Assembly: GCF_025836975.1 (NCBI RefSeq)
Contig: NZ_CP107548.1
Location: 3,534,001-3,598,000, forward strand
From: Pollutimonas sp. M17
GTDB lineage: Bacteria > Pseudomonadota > Gammaproteobacteria > Burkholderiales > Burkholderiaceae_B
Reading direction: 5' to 3'
Length of the DNA stretch: 64,000 bases
Below are positions 18,257 through 25,642 of this stretch, in pieces (position 1 is the first letter of the stretch; the number at the start of each line of letters is the position of its first letter). A program made the translations under genes and the position numbers. The notes under the pieces are model-generated. The model did no database searches, was not told where the DNA came from, and saw nothing but the letters and a program-made list of their open reading frames with translations.

Positions 18257-19239
18257 GGCAGCGCCCAACCGAAACGCGCCGCGCCCACCGCCCGCCAGAA
18301 TACCGACAGCGGCGGAATCAGTACGGATGACAGCAGCAACTCGCCGATGTTGCGCAAGGTAAAGGCGCTGAGCCAGAGCCGCCGCAAGAAGAAGCCCAGC
18401 GTCATCACCGCCCAGAGCCACAGCGCGACGGCTCCGAAGCCTGGCGCGCCTGCCAGAAAGCCGACAATGGCCAGCAACAGAGCCAGCGTCACGGACAGAT
18501 AGAACCAGGGCGGGCCGCTGCGTATCCGCTCCCGGTAAAGCACTGGAAACTTCCTGTACAGCAGCACATCGAACATCACCTTTTTCTGCATGCCGATGCT
18601 GGCCGCGAAGCGCGCCGGCCGCAAGGGATGGATGACGACGGCGCCGGGTATTGGCGCCACGCTGAATCCCTCTTCGATCAGGGAGAAATGCAGGTCCGAA
18701 TCTTCGCGCCAGGCCTGCGTGAAACGCTCGTCGAATCCATTCACCGCCTCCAGGGCCTCTCGACGCACAAAACAATTCGCCGTGGCGAATTCGGCCTGGC
18801 ACAGGCGCGCGGCATCGCGCTGGTAATCGCTGGCGCGAGGGGGCAAGGGCATGACGATTTGCCCTACCGCCGCCTGCACGCCCGAGGCCATGCCTTCCAG
18901 GCCGGCCTGCAGCCAGCCCGGTTCCGGCACCGTATCGTCGTCGGTAAACCCGATGATGGGCGCCCTGGCGCTGCGCCATCCCTGATTGCGGGCGCCCGCC
19001 GGCCCTTGAGTGCCGCGGATCTCGAGGTAGCGGACGCAGGGGCGGCCATTGCCGCGGCGGTCCGCAAGCAGGGCTACCTCTCTGGCTTGCCGGCTCGGCC
19101 CATCGTCGCAAACGATGATTTCGAAGGTATCGTGGGCCAGCGACTGCACCAGCAACGCCGACAGGCAGCGCTGCAACAGGTCGGGCCGCTTGTAGGTCGG
19201 CACAACGACCGAGATCAGCAAGCCTTCAGTCCCCATCAT
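18253..19239 (-). CDS. Family 2 glycosyltransferase with C-terminal membrane segments
   Basis: A 328-residue GT-A enzyme: LLISVVVPTYKRPDLLQRCL, FEIIVCDDGPSRQ, the DXD-type motif IIGFTDDDTVPEPGW and WREDSDLHFSLIEEGF. Two to three hydrophobic stretches near the C-terminus (WFYLSVTLALLLAIVGFLAG, VALWLWAVMTLGFFL) suggest anchoring in the inner membrane. Start: ATG at 19239 gives an ATGA overlap with the carbamoyltransferase stop; the adjacent ATG at 19236 and a longer in-frame start at 19323 are less likely. It lies in the middle of the glycan operon between carbamoyltransferase and GT9. Acceptor and sugar are not readable. Confidence 0.88.
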   Translation of the reverse strand: MMGTEGLLISVVVPTYKRPDLLQRCLSALLVQSLAHDTFEIIVCDDGPSRQAREVALLADRRGNGRPCVRYLEIRGTQGPAGARNQGWRSARAPIIGFTDDDTVPEPGWLQAGLEGMASGVQAAVGQIVMPLPPRASDYQRDAARLCQAEFATANCFVRREALEAVNGFDERFTQAWREDSDLHFSLIEEGFSVAPIPGAVVIHPLRPARFAASIGMQKKVMFDVLLYRKFPVLYRERIRSGPPWFYLSVTLALLLAIVGFLAGAPGFGAVALWLWAVMTLGFFLRRLWLSAFTLRNIGELLLSSVLIPPLSVFWRAVGAARFGWALP

Positions 19240-20969
19240 GGCTTCTCCACGAGATAGCGGCCTATCACCAGGGCGTCCAGGGGCGAGGTCCAGAACGACT
19301 CCAGGGCATCGCGCGGCGAACATACGACCGGCTCGCCCCGCGTGTTGAACGAGGTGTTGACCAGCACCGGCACGCCGGTCTTCTCACCGAAAGCGGTCAG
19401 CAGTTCATGCAGCAAAGCGTTCTGGGAGTGAGTGACGGTCTGCACCCGCGCCGTCCCGTCGATATGCCGCACCGCCGGAATCATGTCGGCCTTGTCCTGG
19501 AGCACATCGAATACAAACAGCATGAAAGGCGCGTCGATGGCGGACCGGCCTCGCGCATCGAACCATTCGTGCGCGCGCTCGGCCAGGACCACCGGAGCGA
19601 CGGGCCGGAAATCCTCACGGTCTTTCAGCGCGTTCAGCCGTGACTGCATGGCGCTGTCGCGCGGGGAGGCAAGTATGGAGCGCGCGCCCAGCGCCCGGGG
19701 GCCAAATTCCATGCGCCCCTGGAACCACCCGATGATTTTCTCGTCGGCCAGCAGTTCGGCGGCGGCCTCGGCGACCTGGGTCAGGCGTGTATAGCGCAAG
19801 CCGGCGTAGTCCAGGAAGGATTCGATCTCTTCATCGCTGTATTCCGGACCCAGGTAGGCGTGATCCATGGTCCATTGCCGCCCGCCTTCACGCTGATGCA
19901 GATCGACCCACAAGGCGGCCCCCAGCGAGGTGCCCGCATCGCCGGCGGCCGGCTGCACCCAGATGTCCCGAAATGGGCTTTGCGCCGCCAGCCGGGCGTT
20001 CATGACGCAATTGAGCGCCACGCCGCCGGCCATGCACAGCTTGTCCGAACGCGTTACGCCATGCAGCCAGTGCGCCATGGCCAGCACCGTTTCCTCCAGC
20101 ACGCATTGCAGGGAATGGGCGATATCCATGTGCTTTTGCTCGAACTGCTCGCCACGTCTGCGGGGCGGACCGAAACGGGCGGCCAGGTCCGCGGCCTGCA
20201 CGGTATATCCGCCCGCTCCGTCTTCGCGAAGAATATCCCTGAAATCGTCCACGTACACCGGCTTGCCATAGGACGCCAGCGCCATGACCTTGTACTCGTC
20301 GGATGAATGGAGGAATCCGAGGTAGCGGGTGACGTCCTCGTAGAGCAGCCCCAGCGAATGGGGAAGATTGATCTGCTTGATCCGGTCGTATTTGCCGTCG
20401 CGGTAGTGCCCATAGCTGGTCGACGCGCGCTCGCCGCGCCCGTCCATGGTCAGCACCGCCGTTTCGTCATAGGGGCTGGCCAGGAAGGCGCTGGCTTCAT
20501 GGGTCAGATGATGCTCCACGAACTGCCATTTTTCCATGATGCGTTCCAGGCTCGCTCCTGCAAAGCGCTGGCGCAAATGGTGGGGAACTCCGTCCACCAG
20601 TTGCCGGGGTGCATTGATGATGTAGGACAGGAACAGCGGATCCCAGGGCGACCCCTGGCCTTCAGGCCGGCGGGCGGCCGAGTGCTCCAGGGGCAGGGTC
20701 AGGATTCCATCGGGCGCCAGCGCCGGTTGCAGCAGGGCCGGATCAAACGAATAGGCGATATGGTCGACGTCGCCCAGGCTGATGCCCGCCACCCGCAGGC
20801 AATAGTCGATGGCATGGTAAGGCAGCTGCCATGTGGAAAATGGCACGGGACGCTTGCCATGCTTGATGCGGGTGAAGCGCTCTTCCTCGGCCGCGGCCAG
20901 CACCTTGCCGTCCCGCAGCAGCGCCGCCGAACAATCATGGAAGGCTGCGTTGATCCCTAGAGTATGCAT
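19236..20969 (-). CDS. NodU-family carbamoyltransferase
   Basis: A 577-residue carbamoyltransferase that would O-carbamoylate a sugar or related metabolite using carbamoyl phosphate and ATP. It starts LGINAAFHDCSAALLRDGKV with AAAEEERFTRIKHGKR, has the metal-binding HHLTHEASAF motif, MDGRGERAST, the ASKHA blocks LCMAGGVALNCVMNARL and PAAGDAGTSLGAAL, and the C-terminal domain signatures WFQGRMEFGPRALGARSIL and VLVNTSFNTRGEPVVCSP. The ATG at 20969 has GGAGGAAA at the right distance; frame extension to 21440 is antisense noise. It overlaps the 3' end of the upstream GT9 gene by 13 bases. In a cluster rich in glycosyltransferases the substrate is probably a sugar of the assembled glycan, by analogy to NodU on Nod factors. 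Confidence 0.92.
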   Translation of the reverse strand: MHTLGINAAFHDCSAALLRDGKVLAAAEEERFTRIKHGKRPVPFSTWQLPYHAIDYCLRVAGISLGDVDHIAYSFDPALLQPALAPDGILTLPLEHSAARRPEGQGSPWDPLFLSYIINAPRQLVDGVPHHLRQRFAGASLERIMEKWQFVEHHLTHEASAFLASPYDETAVLTMDGRGERASTSYGHYRDGKYDRIKQINLPHSLGLLYEDVTRYLGFLHSSDEYKVMALASYGKPVYVDDFRDILREDGAGGYTVQAADLAARFGPPRRRGEQFEQKHMDIAHSLQCVLEETVLAMAHWLHGVTRSDKLCMAGGVALNCVMNARLAAQSPFRDIWVQPAAGDAGTSLGAALWVDLHQREGGRQWTMDHAYLGPEYSDEEIESFLDYAGLRYTRLTQVAEAAAELLADEKIIGWFQGRMEFGPRALGARSILASPRDSAMQSRLNALKDREDFRPVAPVVLAERAHEWFDARGRSAIDAPFMLFVFDVLQDKADMIPAVRHIDGTARVQTVTHSQNALLHELLTAFGEKTGVPVLVNTSFNTRGEPVVCSPRDALESFWTSPLDALVIGRYLVEKP

Positions 20970-22042
20970 GCTTTTTCCTCCAGCAGTTCCCAGGCGGCCC
21001 GCGCCACATCCTGGGGGGGCACTCCGTTCAGGCAAGCGTTGTGGCCTTGCGGGCAAACGCTGCGATAACAATATTTGCACGGAACGTCGTGATAGAGCAG
21101 CCGATGCGCGACCTGCCAGGGCGTATGCTGCGGATTGGTCAGTGCGTACAGATCCACTACGGGCGTCTGCACCGCGGCGGCGATATGCACCGGACCGGTA
21201 TTGTTGGAAATCAGCAGATCGGCGCCTTCGATAAGGCAGGCGAACTCCCCAAGGGCAAGGTCGCCGGTCAAGTCCACGAGTTCCAGGCCAGGCTCGCAGC
21301 GCGAAGCAATGCGGCTTGCCAGGGCGCATTCCGCCGACGTGCCCGTAAACATGATGGGCCGGCCCAGGTCCTTGAGCAGCGACAAGGCCTGCGAATACCC
21401 CTCGGCGCCATAGCGGCGCGATTCCGCGGTGGCCCCGCAATGCGCCACGATGTAGCCCCGGGAACGGCTCACCCCCTTCTTGCGCAAGGCGGCCTCCAGG
21501 GCGTCTCGGTCCATCTGGCGCGTGGCGAAAGACAGGCGTGTGTTTTCGCAGCGCGCGCCCACGACGGACACCAGGTCGAGCTGCCTTTGCACTTCATGCC
21601 GGATGCCTTCGCCGGGCTCGGTATCGCGCACCCAGGGATTGAGCAGCCGGTAGGGATTCTCGCGCGAATGCGCCAGTATCCGGGGAATGCCGGCAAGATG
21701 GCACATCAATGCGGCCGGCAGCGCGCTTTGGCTGTATACGGTGAAAATGACCGCGGCATCGAAGTTGCCGCGCCGCAAGGCCCGGATGACGGCCCGGTCT
21801 TGCGCCCGGCCGCTGGAGCCGTTCTTCACCCAGGCAGCCTCGTAGCTCATCGTCTCGTCGACATCAGGCAGGAAGGGAGCCAGAAGCGCGCCCGAGGGCG
21901 ATGCAAGCAGGGTCAGATGCCTCTCCGAACCGGATTCCTTCAAGGCCCGCAAGGCCGGTGTCGTCATGAGCACGTCGCCCATGTTGTCCAGGCGTATGCA
22001 TACGATGCGGCGCACTTCGCTCCATGGCGCTTGTCCGCTCAT
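20957..22042 (-). CDS. GT9 glycosyltransferase, heptosyltransferase-like (first copy)
   Basis: A 361-residue enzyme of the LPS heptosyltransferase family: RRIVCIRLDNMGDVLMTTPALRAL, FDAAVIFTVYSQSALPAAL, YIVAHCGATAESRRY, PIMFTGTSAECALA, LLISNNTGPVHIAAAVQTPVV and the C-terminal VPCKYCYRSVCPQGHNAC. The latter Cys cluster recurs in the second GT9 protein. Start ATG at 22042 overlaps the phosphatase stop (ATGA). With a GmhB-like phosphatase immediately upstream, a heptose donor is a reasonable guess, but no hldE or gmhA is present here. Cytoplasmic, probably membrane-associated. Confidence 0.9.
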   Translation of the reverse strand: MSGQAPWSEVRRIVCIRLDNMGDVLMTTPALRALKESGSERHLTLLASPSGALLAPFLPDVDETMSYEAAWVKNGSSGRAQDRAVIRALRRGNFDAAVIFTVYSQSALPAALMCHLAGIPRILAHSRENPYRLLNPWVRDTEPGEGIRHEVQRQLDLVSVVGARCENTRLSFATRQMDRDALEAALRKKGVSRSRGYIVAHCGATAESRRYGAEGYSQALSLLKDLGRPIMFTGTSAECALASRIASRCEPGLELVDLTGDLALGEFACLIEGADLLISNNTGPVHIAAAVQTPVVDLYALTNPQHTPWQVAHRLLYHDVPCKYCYRSVCPQGHNACLNGVPPQDVARAAWELLEEKACIL

Positions 22043-22647
22043 GCTGGCGCTCCTGTTGCATGGGCGGGGCTGCCCCGCCTATCGCCGCCGGCAAGGCAGT
22101 GGACAATCCATCGCCCGGCGCCCTCCATGTTTTTTTCCATGCGATCCGGCCAGCGCCAAGGGCCGCCGCGCCATTCCGTTTCGTTGCCGTTGTCGAGCAG
22201 TACCGTCCGGCATCCGGCGCGCCGGCCGGCCTCGACGTCGTCCAGGATATCCCCGATGAACCATGACGATGCCAGGTCGATGGACATGGCGCCCGCGGCC
22301 GCGTGCAGCAGCCCCGGGGCGGGCTTGCGGCAATCGCAGACCCTGGCATAGTCCGGATGCACGCCGTCGGGATGATGCGGACAGAAATAGAACGCGGCCA
22401 GCCGCGCGCCCGCCTCGGCGAACATTTCCTCCAGGCGCTTGTGCACGCCTTGGAGTTCATCGATGGAGAATCTGGCCAGGGCGACGCCCGGCTGATTACT
22501 GATGACGACCAGGGGCAGGCCGGTCGTCGCCAGCAGGGCCAGGCCCACCGCCGCGCCGGGCGCAAAACACATGCGTTCGGGCCGTGTGTTGTACGGCACA
22601 TCGGCCAGCACCGTGCCGTCCTTGTCCAGGAAGATTGCGGGTCTCAT
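22039..22647 (-). CDS. HAD-family phosphatase, GmhB-like (heptose/histidinol phosphatase type)
   Basis: A 202-residue HAD hydrolase. The catalytic DxD motif is IFLDKDGTVL (Asp8, Asp10), motif II lies in LVVISNQPGVALARF, the GmhB-type zinc loop is visible as FCPHHPDGVHP followed by CDCRKP, and motif III/IV is SSWFIGDILDDVEAGRRAGC. This zinc-loop subgroup contains D-glycero-D-manno-heptose-1,7-bisphosphate 7-phosphatase and histidinol phosphatase. Location beside two GT9 genes favours sugar-bisphosphate dephosphorylation. Start 22647 forms ATGA with the SDR stop; ATG at 22653 is an equal alternative. The longer frame to 23046 is shadow of the SDR gene. Confidence 0.85.
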   Translation of the reverse strand: MRPAIFLDKDGTVLADVPYNTRPERMCFAPGAAVGLALLATTGLPLVVISNQPGVALARFSIDELQGVHKRLEEMFAEAGARLAAFYFCPHHPDGVHPDYARVCDCRKPAPGLLHAAAGAMSIDLASSWFIGDILDDVEAGRRAGCRTVLLDNGNETEWRGGPWRWPDRMEKNMEGAGRWIVHCLAGGDRRGSPAHATGAPA

Positions 22648-23378
22648 GGCCATGAGGTCTCTTTCATGGGCAGCACCATGACCTCTGGAATCACGGTCTC
22701 GGGCGGCTGCGTCAAGACGAACTTGACCGCCTTGGCCACGTTCAGGGGATCCTGCAGCAGGCTTGCGTCGATATCGGGAAAACGGTCCAGGAGAAATGGC
22801 GTGCGCATGCCGCCCGCAATCACTGCCGAAACCTTGACGCCGGCGGAACGCAGTTCGGCATGCAGGGCATGGGTCAGTCCCATCAGCCCCCATTTGCTGG
22901 CGTGATAGACGCTGGCATTGGGCCAGGCGCGCCTTGCGGCCGTCGAGGCAATGTTGACGATATGGCCGCCGGGCGCCAGATGCTCCAGGCAATGCTTGGC
23001 CATCAGGAAGGGGCCGGTCAGATTGGTGCGTATGACGCGGTCCCAATCTCCGCTGCCCAGGTTTCCGATGTCGGTGGTGACATCGATTCCGGCGTTGTTG
23101 ATTACCGCGTCCAGCCGCCCCAATTGCCGGGCGGCGTCGGCCAGGACACGCCGCACCTGTTCCTCATCGCCCACGTCCAGCGCAAAAGCGCTTGCGGTGC
23201 CGCCGTCCGCTGCCATGCGCTCAGCCACTTGCCGCGCTGCCGCTTCGTTCACATCCGCCGCGGCGATATGCGCACCGGCCGAGGCCAGGCATTCACAGAT
23301 CGCCGCGCCCAATCCGCGCCCCGCTCCGGTGACAAGGACGACACGCCCTTTCAACGTATCGTATTCATACGCATCCAT
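22644..23378 (-). CDS. Short-chain dehydrogenase/reductase
   Basis: A 244-residue classical SDR: cofactor site VVLVTGAGRGLGAAIC near the N-terminus, Asp following beta-2 (AAADVNEAA) favouring NAD, NNAGID, catalytic Ser in VNIASTAAR and the YxxxK motif VYHASKWGLMG. Start ATG at 23378 is chosen because AGAAGGAAG precedes it; a GTG at 23408 is in frame but has no ribosome site. It is separated from the upstream GT4 gene by 45 bases containing a 7-bp-arm hairpin and overlaps the phosphatase start. Possibly a sugar or polyol oxidoreductase for the glycan, but the substrate cannot be inferred. Confidence 0.87.
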   Translation of the reverse strand: MDAYEYDTLKGRVVLVTGAGRGLGAAICECLASAGAHIAAADVNEAAARQVAERMAADGGTASAFALDVGDEEQVRRVLADAARQLGRLDAVINNAGIDVTTDIGNLGSGDWDRVIRTNLTGPFLMAKHCLEHLAPGGHIVNIASTAARRAWPNASVYHASKWGLMGLTHALHAELRSAGVKVSAVIAGGMRTPFLLDRFPDIDASLLQDPLNVAKAVKFVLTQPPETVIPEVMVLPMKETSWP

Positions 23379-23404
23379 GTTTCTTCCTTCTATCGTGATC
23401 GGCG

Positions 23405-23422
23405 GCACGCCCGCCGGCGTGC
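23405..23422. repeat. Intercistronic hairpin
   Basis: GCACGCC-CGCC-GGCGTGC, a perfect 7-bp-arm inverted repeat with a 4-base loop, directly after the GT4 stop and before the SDR ribosome site. No T-run follows on the minus strand, so it is not an intrinsic terminator; it may stabilise or attenuate mRNA inside the operon. Confidence 0.55.
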
Positions 23423-23423
23423 T

Positions 23424-24710
23424 TTATGCCCTCAATGCCTGCCCTTCCGGCACTTCCCTTGCCGGAATCGGCACGCCGGCATGTCCGGCCAGTTCCTCGA
23501 AGGTTCGTGCCAGCTGCATGCCCACGCTGTCCCAGGTGAACAGCTTCCGTGCCCGGCGCAGGCCCGCGGCTCCCATGCGGGCCGCCAGCGCCGGATCGCG
23601 TGCAAGCACATCCAGCTTGGCCGCCAATTGGGCCGGTTCGCGGGGCGGGACCAGAAAGCCGGTTTCGCCATCGACCACCGTATAGCGTATGCCGCCGGTA
23701 TCCGCTCCCACGACGGGCCGCGAGCATGCCATCGCTTCGACCGGTGTAATCCCGAACGGCTCGTACCAGGGCGTCGTCACGAAGACGTCGGCGGCGCAGT
23801 AGTATCGGCGTAGCTGGTGCCGCGCCTTGCGGCCGGTGAAGTCCACGAAGTCCAGCACGCCTTCGTCCCGGGCTATGTCCCTCAAGCGGACCAGCTCCGG
23901 CGTGGCCGCATCCATGGGATCTCCCGTCTCGCCGCCCACGATGCAAAGGCGCGCGTCCACTGTTCCGTTTCTGCGCAAACGCGCCAATGCGCGGATCACG
24001 TTGTCCACGCCCTTGCGCGGCACCATGCGCCCCAGTTGCAGCAAGTAGAAGGCGTCGGGATCCCACCCCAGGGCGGCGCGCACCGCGGCCCTGTCCATGG
24101 GCCACATTTCGTGATCGTCGAATCCGCAAGGGATCATGCTGATGCGGGACGGATCGGCATGGTACAGATCGATCAGATCCTTTTTATCTTGCGGGCATTC
24201 GGCGATGATGCGGTCGGCCCGGCGGACAATGTCGTCCTCGATGTCGAAGCGCGCATCCGGGAACATATCGGCCTGCGCCTGATGCTGGCGCCGCACCCGG
24301 CCCAAAGCGTGGAAGGTGACGGCCAGAGGTATGCCTGCGCGCCGAGCCACGGGCAACGCCGCCATGGCCGACATGAAGAAGTTGGCATGTATCAGGTCAT
24401 AGCCTTCGCTGCGGGCGAAATATCGATCCATGTAGGCGCTGAAATCGCCCATGTAGGGCAGCAGCGCCTCCTTGGGCAGCGACCGCGCGGGCCCCGCCGG
24501 AACATGCACAATGCGCAGTTTTTCATCCCACTCCATTTCCGCGGGCAAGTAGGGGTTGTCCAGGCGCGTGAACACGTCCACCTGCATGCCCATCGCCGCA
24601 AGGCGGCGCGCCACTTGCGCCACATACACGTTCTGCCCGCCGCTATCGACGCCGCCGGCCTGTGCAATGGGAGAGGCATGCTCGCTGACTATCGCTATTT
24701 TTCGCATCAT
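23424..24710 (-). CDS. GT4-type glycosyltransferase, sucrose-phosphate-synthase-like
   Basis: A 428-residue GT-B enzyme. The N-terminal domain has VSEHASPIAQAGGVDSGGQN, the same GGxxVY loop type seen in sucrose synthases and MshA, then DLIHANFFMSA and VTFHALGRVRRQHQ, and AECPQDKKDLIDLY. The C-terminal donor domain has LLQLGRMVPRKGVDNVIRAL and the E-x7-E block PWYEPFGITPVEAMACSRPVVG. These features place it in GT4 near sucrose-phosphate synthase-like enzymes, though no sucrose phosphatase is adjacent. ATG at 24710 overlaps the BON gene stop. Second gene of the sigma-54 glycan operon. Confidence 0.88.
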   Translation of the reverse strand: MMRKIAIVSEHASPIAQAGGVDSGGQNVYVAQVARRLAAMGMQVDVFTRLDNPYLPAEMEWDEKLRIVHVPAGPARSLPKEALLPYMGDFSAYMDRYFARSEGYDLIHANFFMSAMAALPVARRAGIPLAVTFHALGRVRRQHQAQADMFPDARFDIEDDIVRRADRIIAECPQDKKDLIDLYHADPSRISMIPCGFDDHEMWPMDRAAVRAALGWDPDAFYLLQLGRMVPRKGVDNVIRALARLRRNGTVDARLCIVGGETGDPMDAATPELVRLRDIARDEGVLDFVDFTGRKARHQLRRYYCAADVFVTTPWYEPFGITPVEAMACSRPVVGADTGGIRYTVVDGETGFLVPPREPAQLAAKLDVLARDPALAARMGAAGLRRARKLFTWDSVGMQLARTFEELAGHAGVPIPAREVPEGQALRA

Positions 24711-25264
24711 GGTTCTCCAATGGACACGTCGCCCTTGCCGCTGCCTGCGCGTTGAACCCGCATCCGGTTATCGACGTCCTGCACGCCCAGGCAATCGTCC
24801 GCAAGGTTCTCGATGGCGTGCTTCAGCCTTCTGTCCTCGACGGTGCCTTCCAGCGTCACCTGGCCCTGGGACACCGTGACCGACACCTCGCTCACATCCA
24901 GGCCGCTATGGCTGAGCCGTTCGCATATGTCCTCGCGCAGGCGCTCGTCCGAGCGCGTGTATCCCTTGGGCAATATCCGGCGCCCCCGCTGGGATCCCTG
25001 CTCGAAGCCGCCATATCCATATCCTCCGTAGCCGCCTCTTTCGGGATATGAGCCGAGCTGCTGCCGCTGCAGGCGCGTGTCCTCGTTGGTGAAACCGCCA
25101 TAGCTGCTCTGCCCCGGATCCGCGCTGCGGCTGTGTATGGGCTCGCCTCTTCGCGCGGCATGCGCTCCGGCATAGCCGTGGCCCGCCTCGAAGTCCGGCT
25201 CGCCATCGCGCCTGTCAGTCCGGCCACCCGTGTGCGCGCGCCGTCCTCCCTGATTCTTGCCCAT
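24707..25264 (-). CDS. BON-domain protein, first gene of the glycan operon
   Basis: A 185-residue protein. Residues about 1-105 are low-complexity, rich in Gly, Arg, Tyr, Gln (GGYGGYGYGGFEQGS), with no signal peptide. Residues about 110-175 form a BON domain (DERLREDICERLSHSGLDVS, VTLEGTVEDRRLKHAIENLAD). BON domains bind phospholipids or glycans and occur in osmotic-stress proteins such as OsmY. Start ATG at 25264 has AAGGAGA; an upstream in-frame ATG at 25279 overlaps that site. Its cytosolic look (no export signal) is unlike OsmY and closer to soluble stress-associated BON proteins. It is transcribed from a very good sigma-54 promoter 63-78 bases upstream. Confidence 0.87.
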   Translation of the reverse strand: MGKNQGGRRAHTGGRTDRRDGEPDFEAGHGYAGAHAARRGEPIHSRSADPGQSSYGGFTNEDTRLQRQQLGSYPERGGYGGYGYGGFEQGSQRGRRILPKGYTRSDERLREDICERLSHSGLDVSEVSVTVSQGQVTLEGTVEDRRLKHAIENLADDCLGVQDVDNRMRVQRAGSGKGDVSIGEP

Positions 25265-25326
25265 AGCGTCTCCTTGCATTTACGTTGGCAGCCGCGGCGA
25301 AGGCCGGGCCGTCTCAGCCGCCTCTT

Positions 25327-25342
25327 AGCAAACAATGTGCCG
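25327..25342 (-). promoter_or_regulatory. Sigma-54 (-24/-12) promoter of the BON/glycan operon
   Basis: Minus strand CGGCACATTGTTTGCT: GGCAC and TTTGCT elements with GG and GC exactly 10 bases apart, 10 of 12 defined consensus positions. Predicted start near 25316, about 52 bases before the BON-gene ATG. All nine downstream genes are overlapping or closely spaced on the same strand, so this promoter could drive the entire 9.2-kb operon. Confidence 0.83.
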
Positions 25343-25576
25343 ACATACCGGAAGTGCAAGCCGGGCTGGGCCTTGGCGACGGTCCGCGAGGCACTTCTTA
25401 CAAACGCCGGTAAATTAGGATGGGACGGCGCAATTCCGCAGGCCCCCAATGGCGCCCAAGCGGCGCCAAACGGGTGGAAACAACCGCGCCGCGCATAAGA
25501 GAATCCTGAAGCGTTCCAAGGCGCCCGCCTCTTTCGGAAACATCCCGAAACCCCCACAGCATTGGATTACACACTC

Positions 25577-25592
25577 TGGCATGGATGTTGCT
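25577..25592 (+). promoter_or_regulatory. Sigma-54 (-24/-12) promoter of rpoN
   Basis: TGGCATGGATGTTGCT matches 11 of 12 defined sigma-54 positions with exact GG-N10-GC spacing. Predicted start is near 25603, giving a leader of about 40 bases to the GTG at 25643. A perfect 7-bp-arm inverted repeat (GGATGTT-GCTTG-AACATCC, 25583-25601) overlaps the -12 element and could be a repressor site or a fold in the nascent RNA. Confidence 0.83.
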
Positions 25593-25642
25593 TGAACATC
25601 CATTGCACTCGATACGCATAACCTTAGACAGGGAGACACGAA

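Larger units (their letters stand above)
25265..25642. promoter_or_regulatory. Divergent control region between glycan operon and rpoN
   Basis: A 378-base non-coding stretch carrying one sigma-54 promoter for each direction. Between them lie inverted repeats that could be activator sites: TGGCGCC-N5-GGCGCCA at 25450-25468 and TTTCGG-N7-CCGAAA at 25532-25550. Their positions, roughly 110-125 bases upstream of the glycan promoter and 25-130 upstream of the rpoN promoter, are compatible with enhancer sites. Which protein binds is unknown. Confidence 0.6.

Noticed and set aside
17189-19111. A 640-codon frame that looks like a fusion ahead of the second GT9 enzyme
   Set aside because: The first 285 codons are an off-frame reading of the GT2 gene; the GT9 start at 18256 makes an ATGA overlap as at other junctions of the operon.
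22039-23046. A long N-terminal extension of the GmhB-like phosphatase
   Set aside because: The extension is antisense-frame composition over the SDR gene; HAD homology starts exactly at MRPAIFLDKDG.
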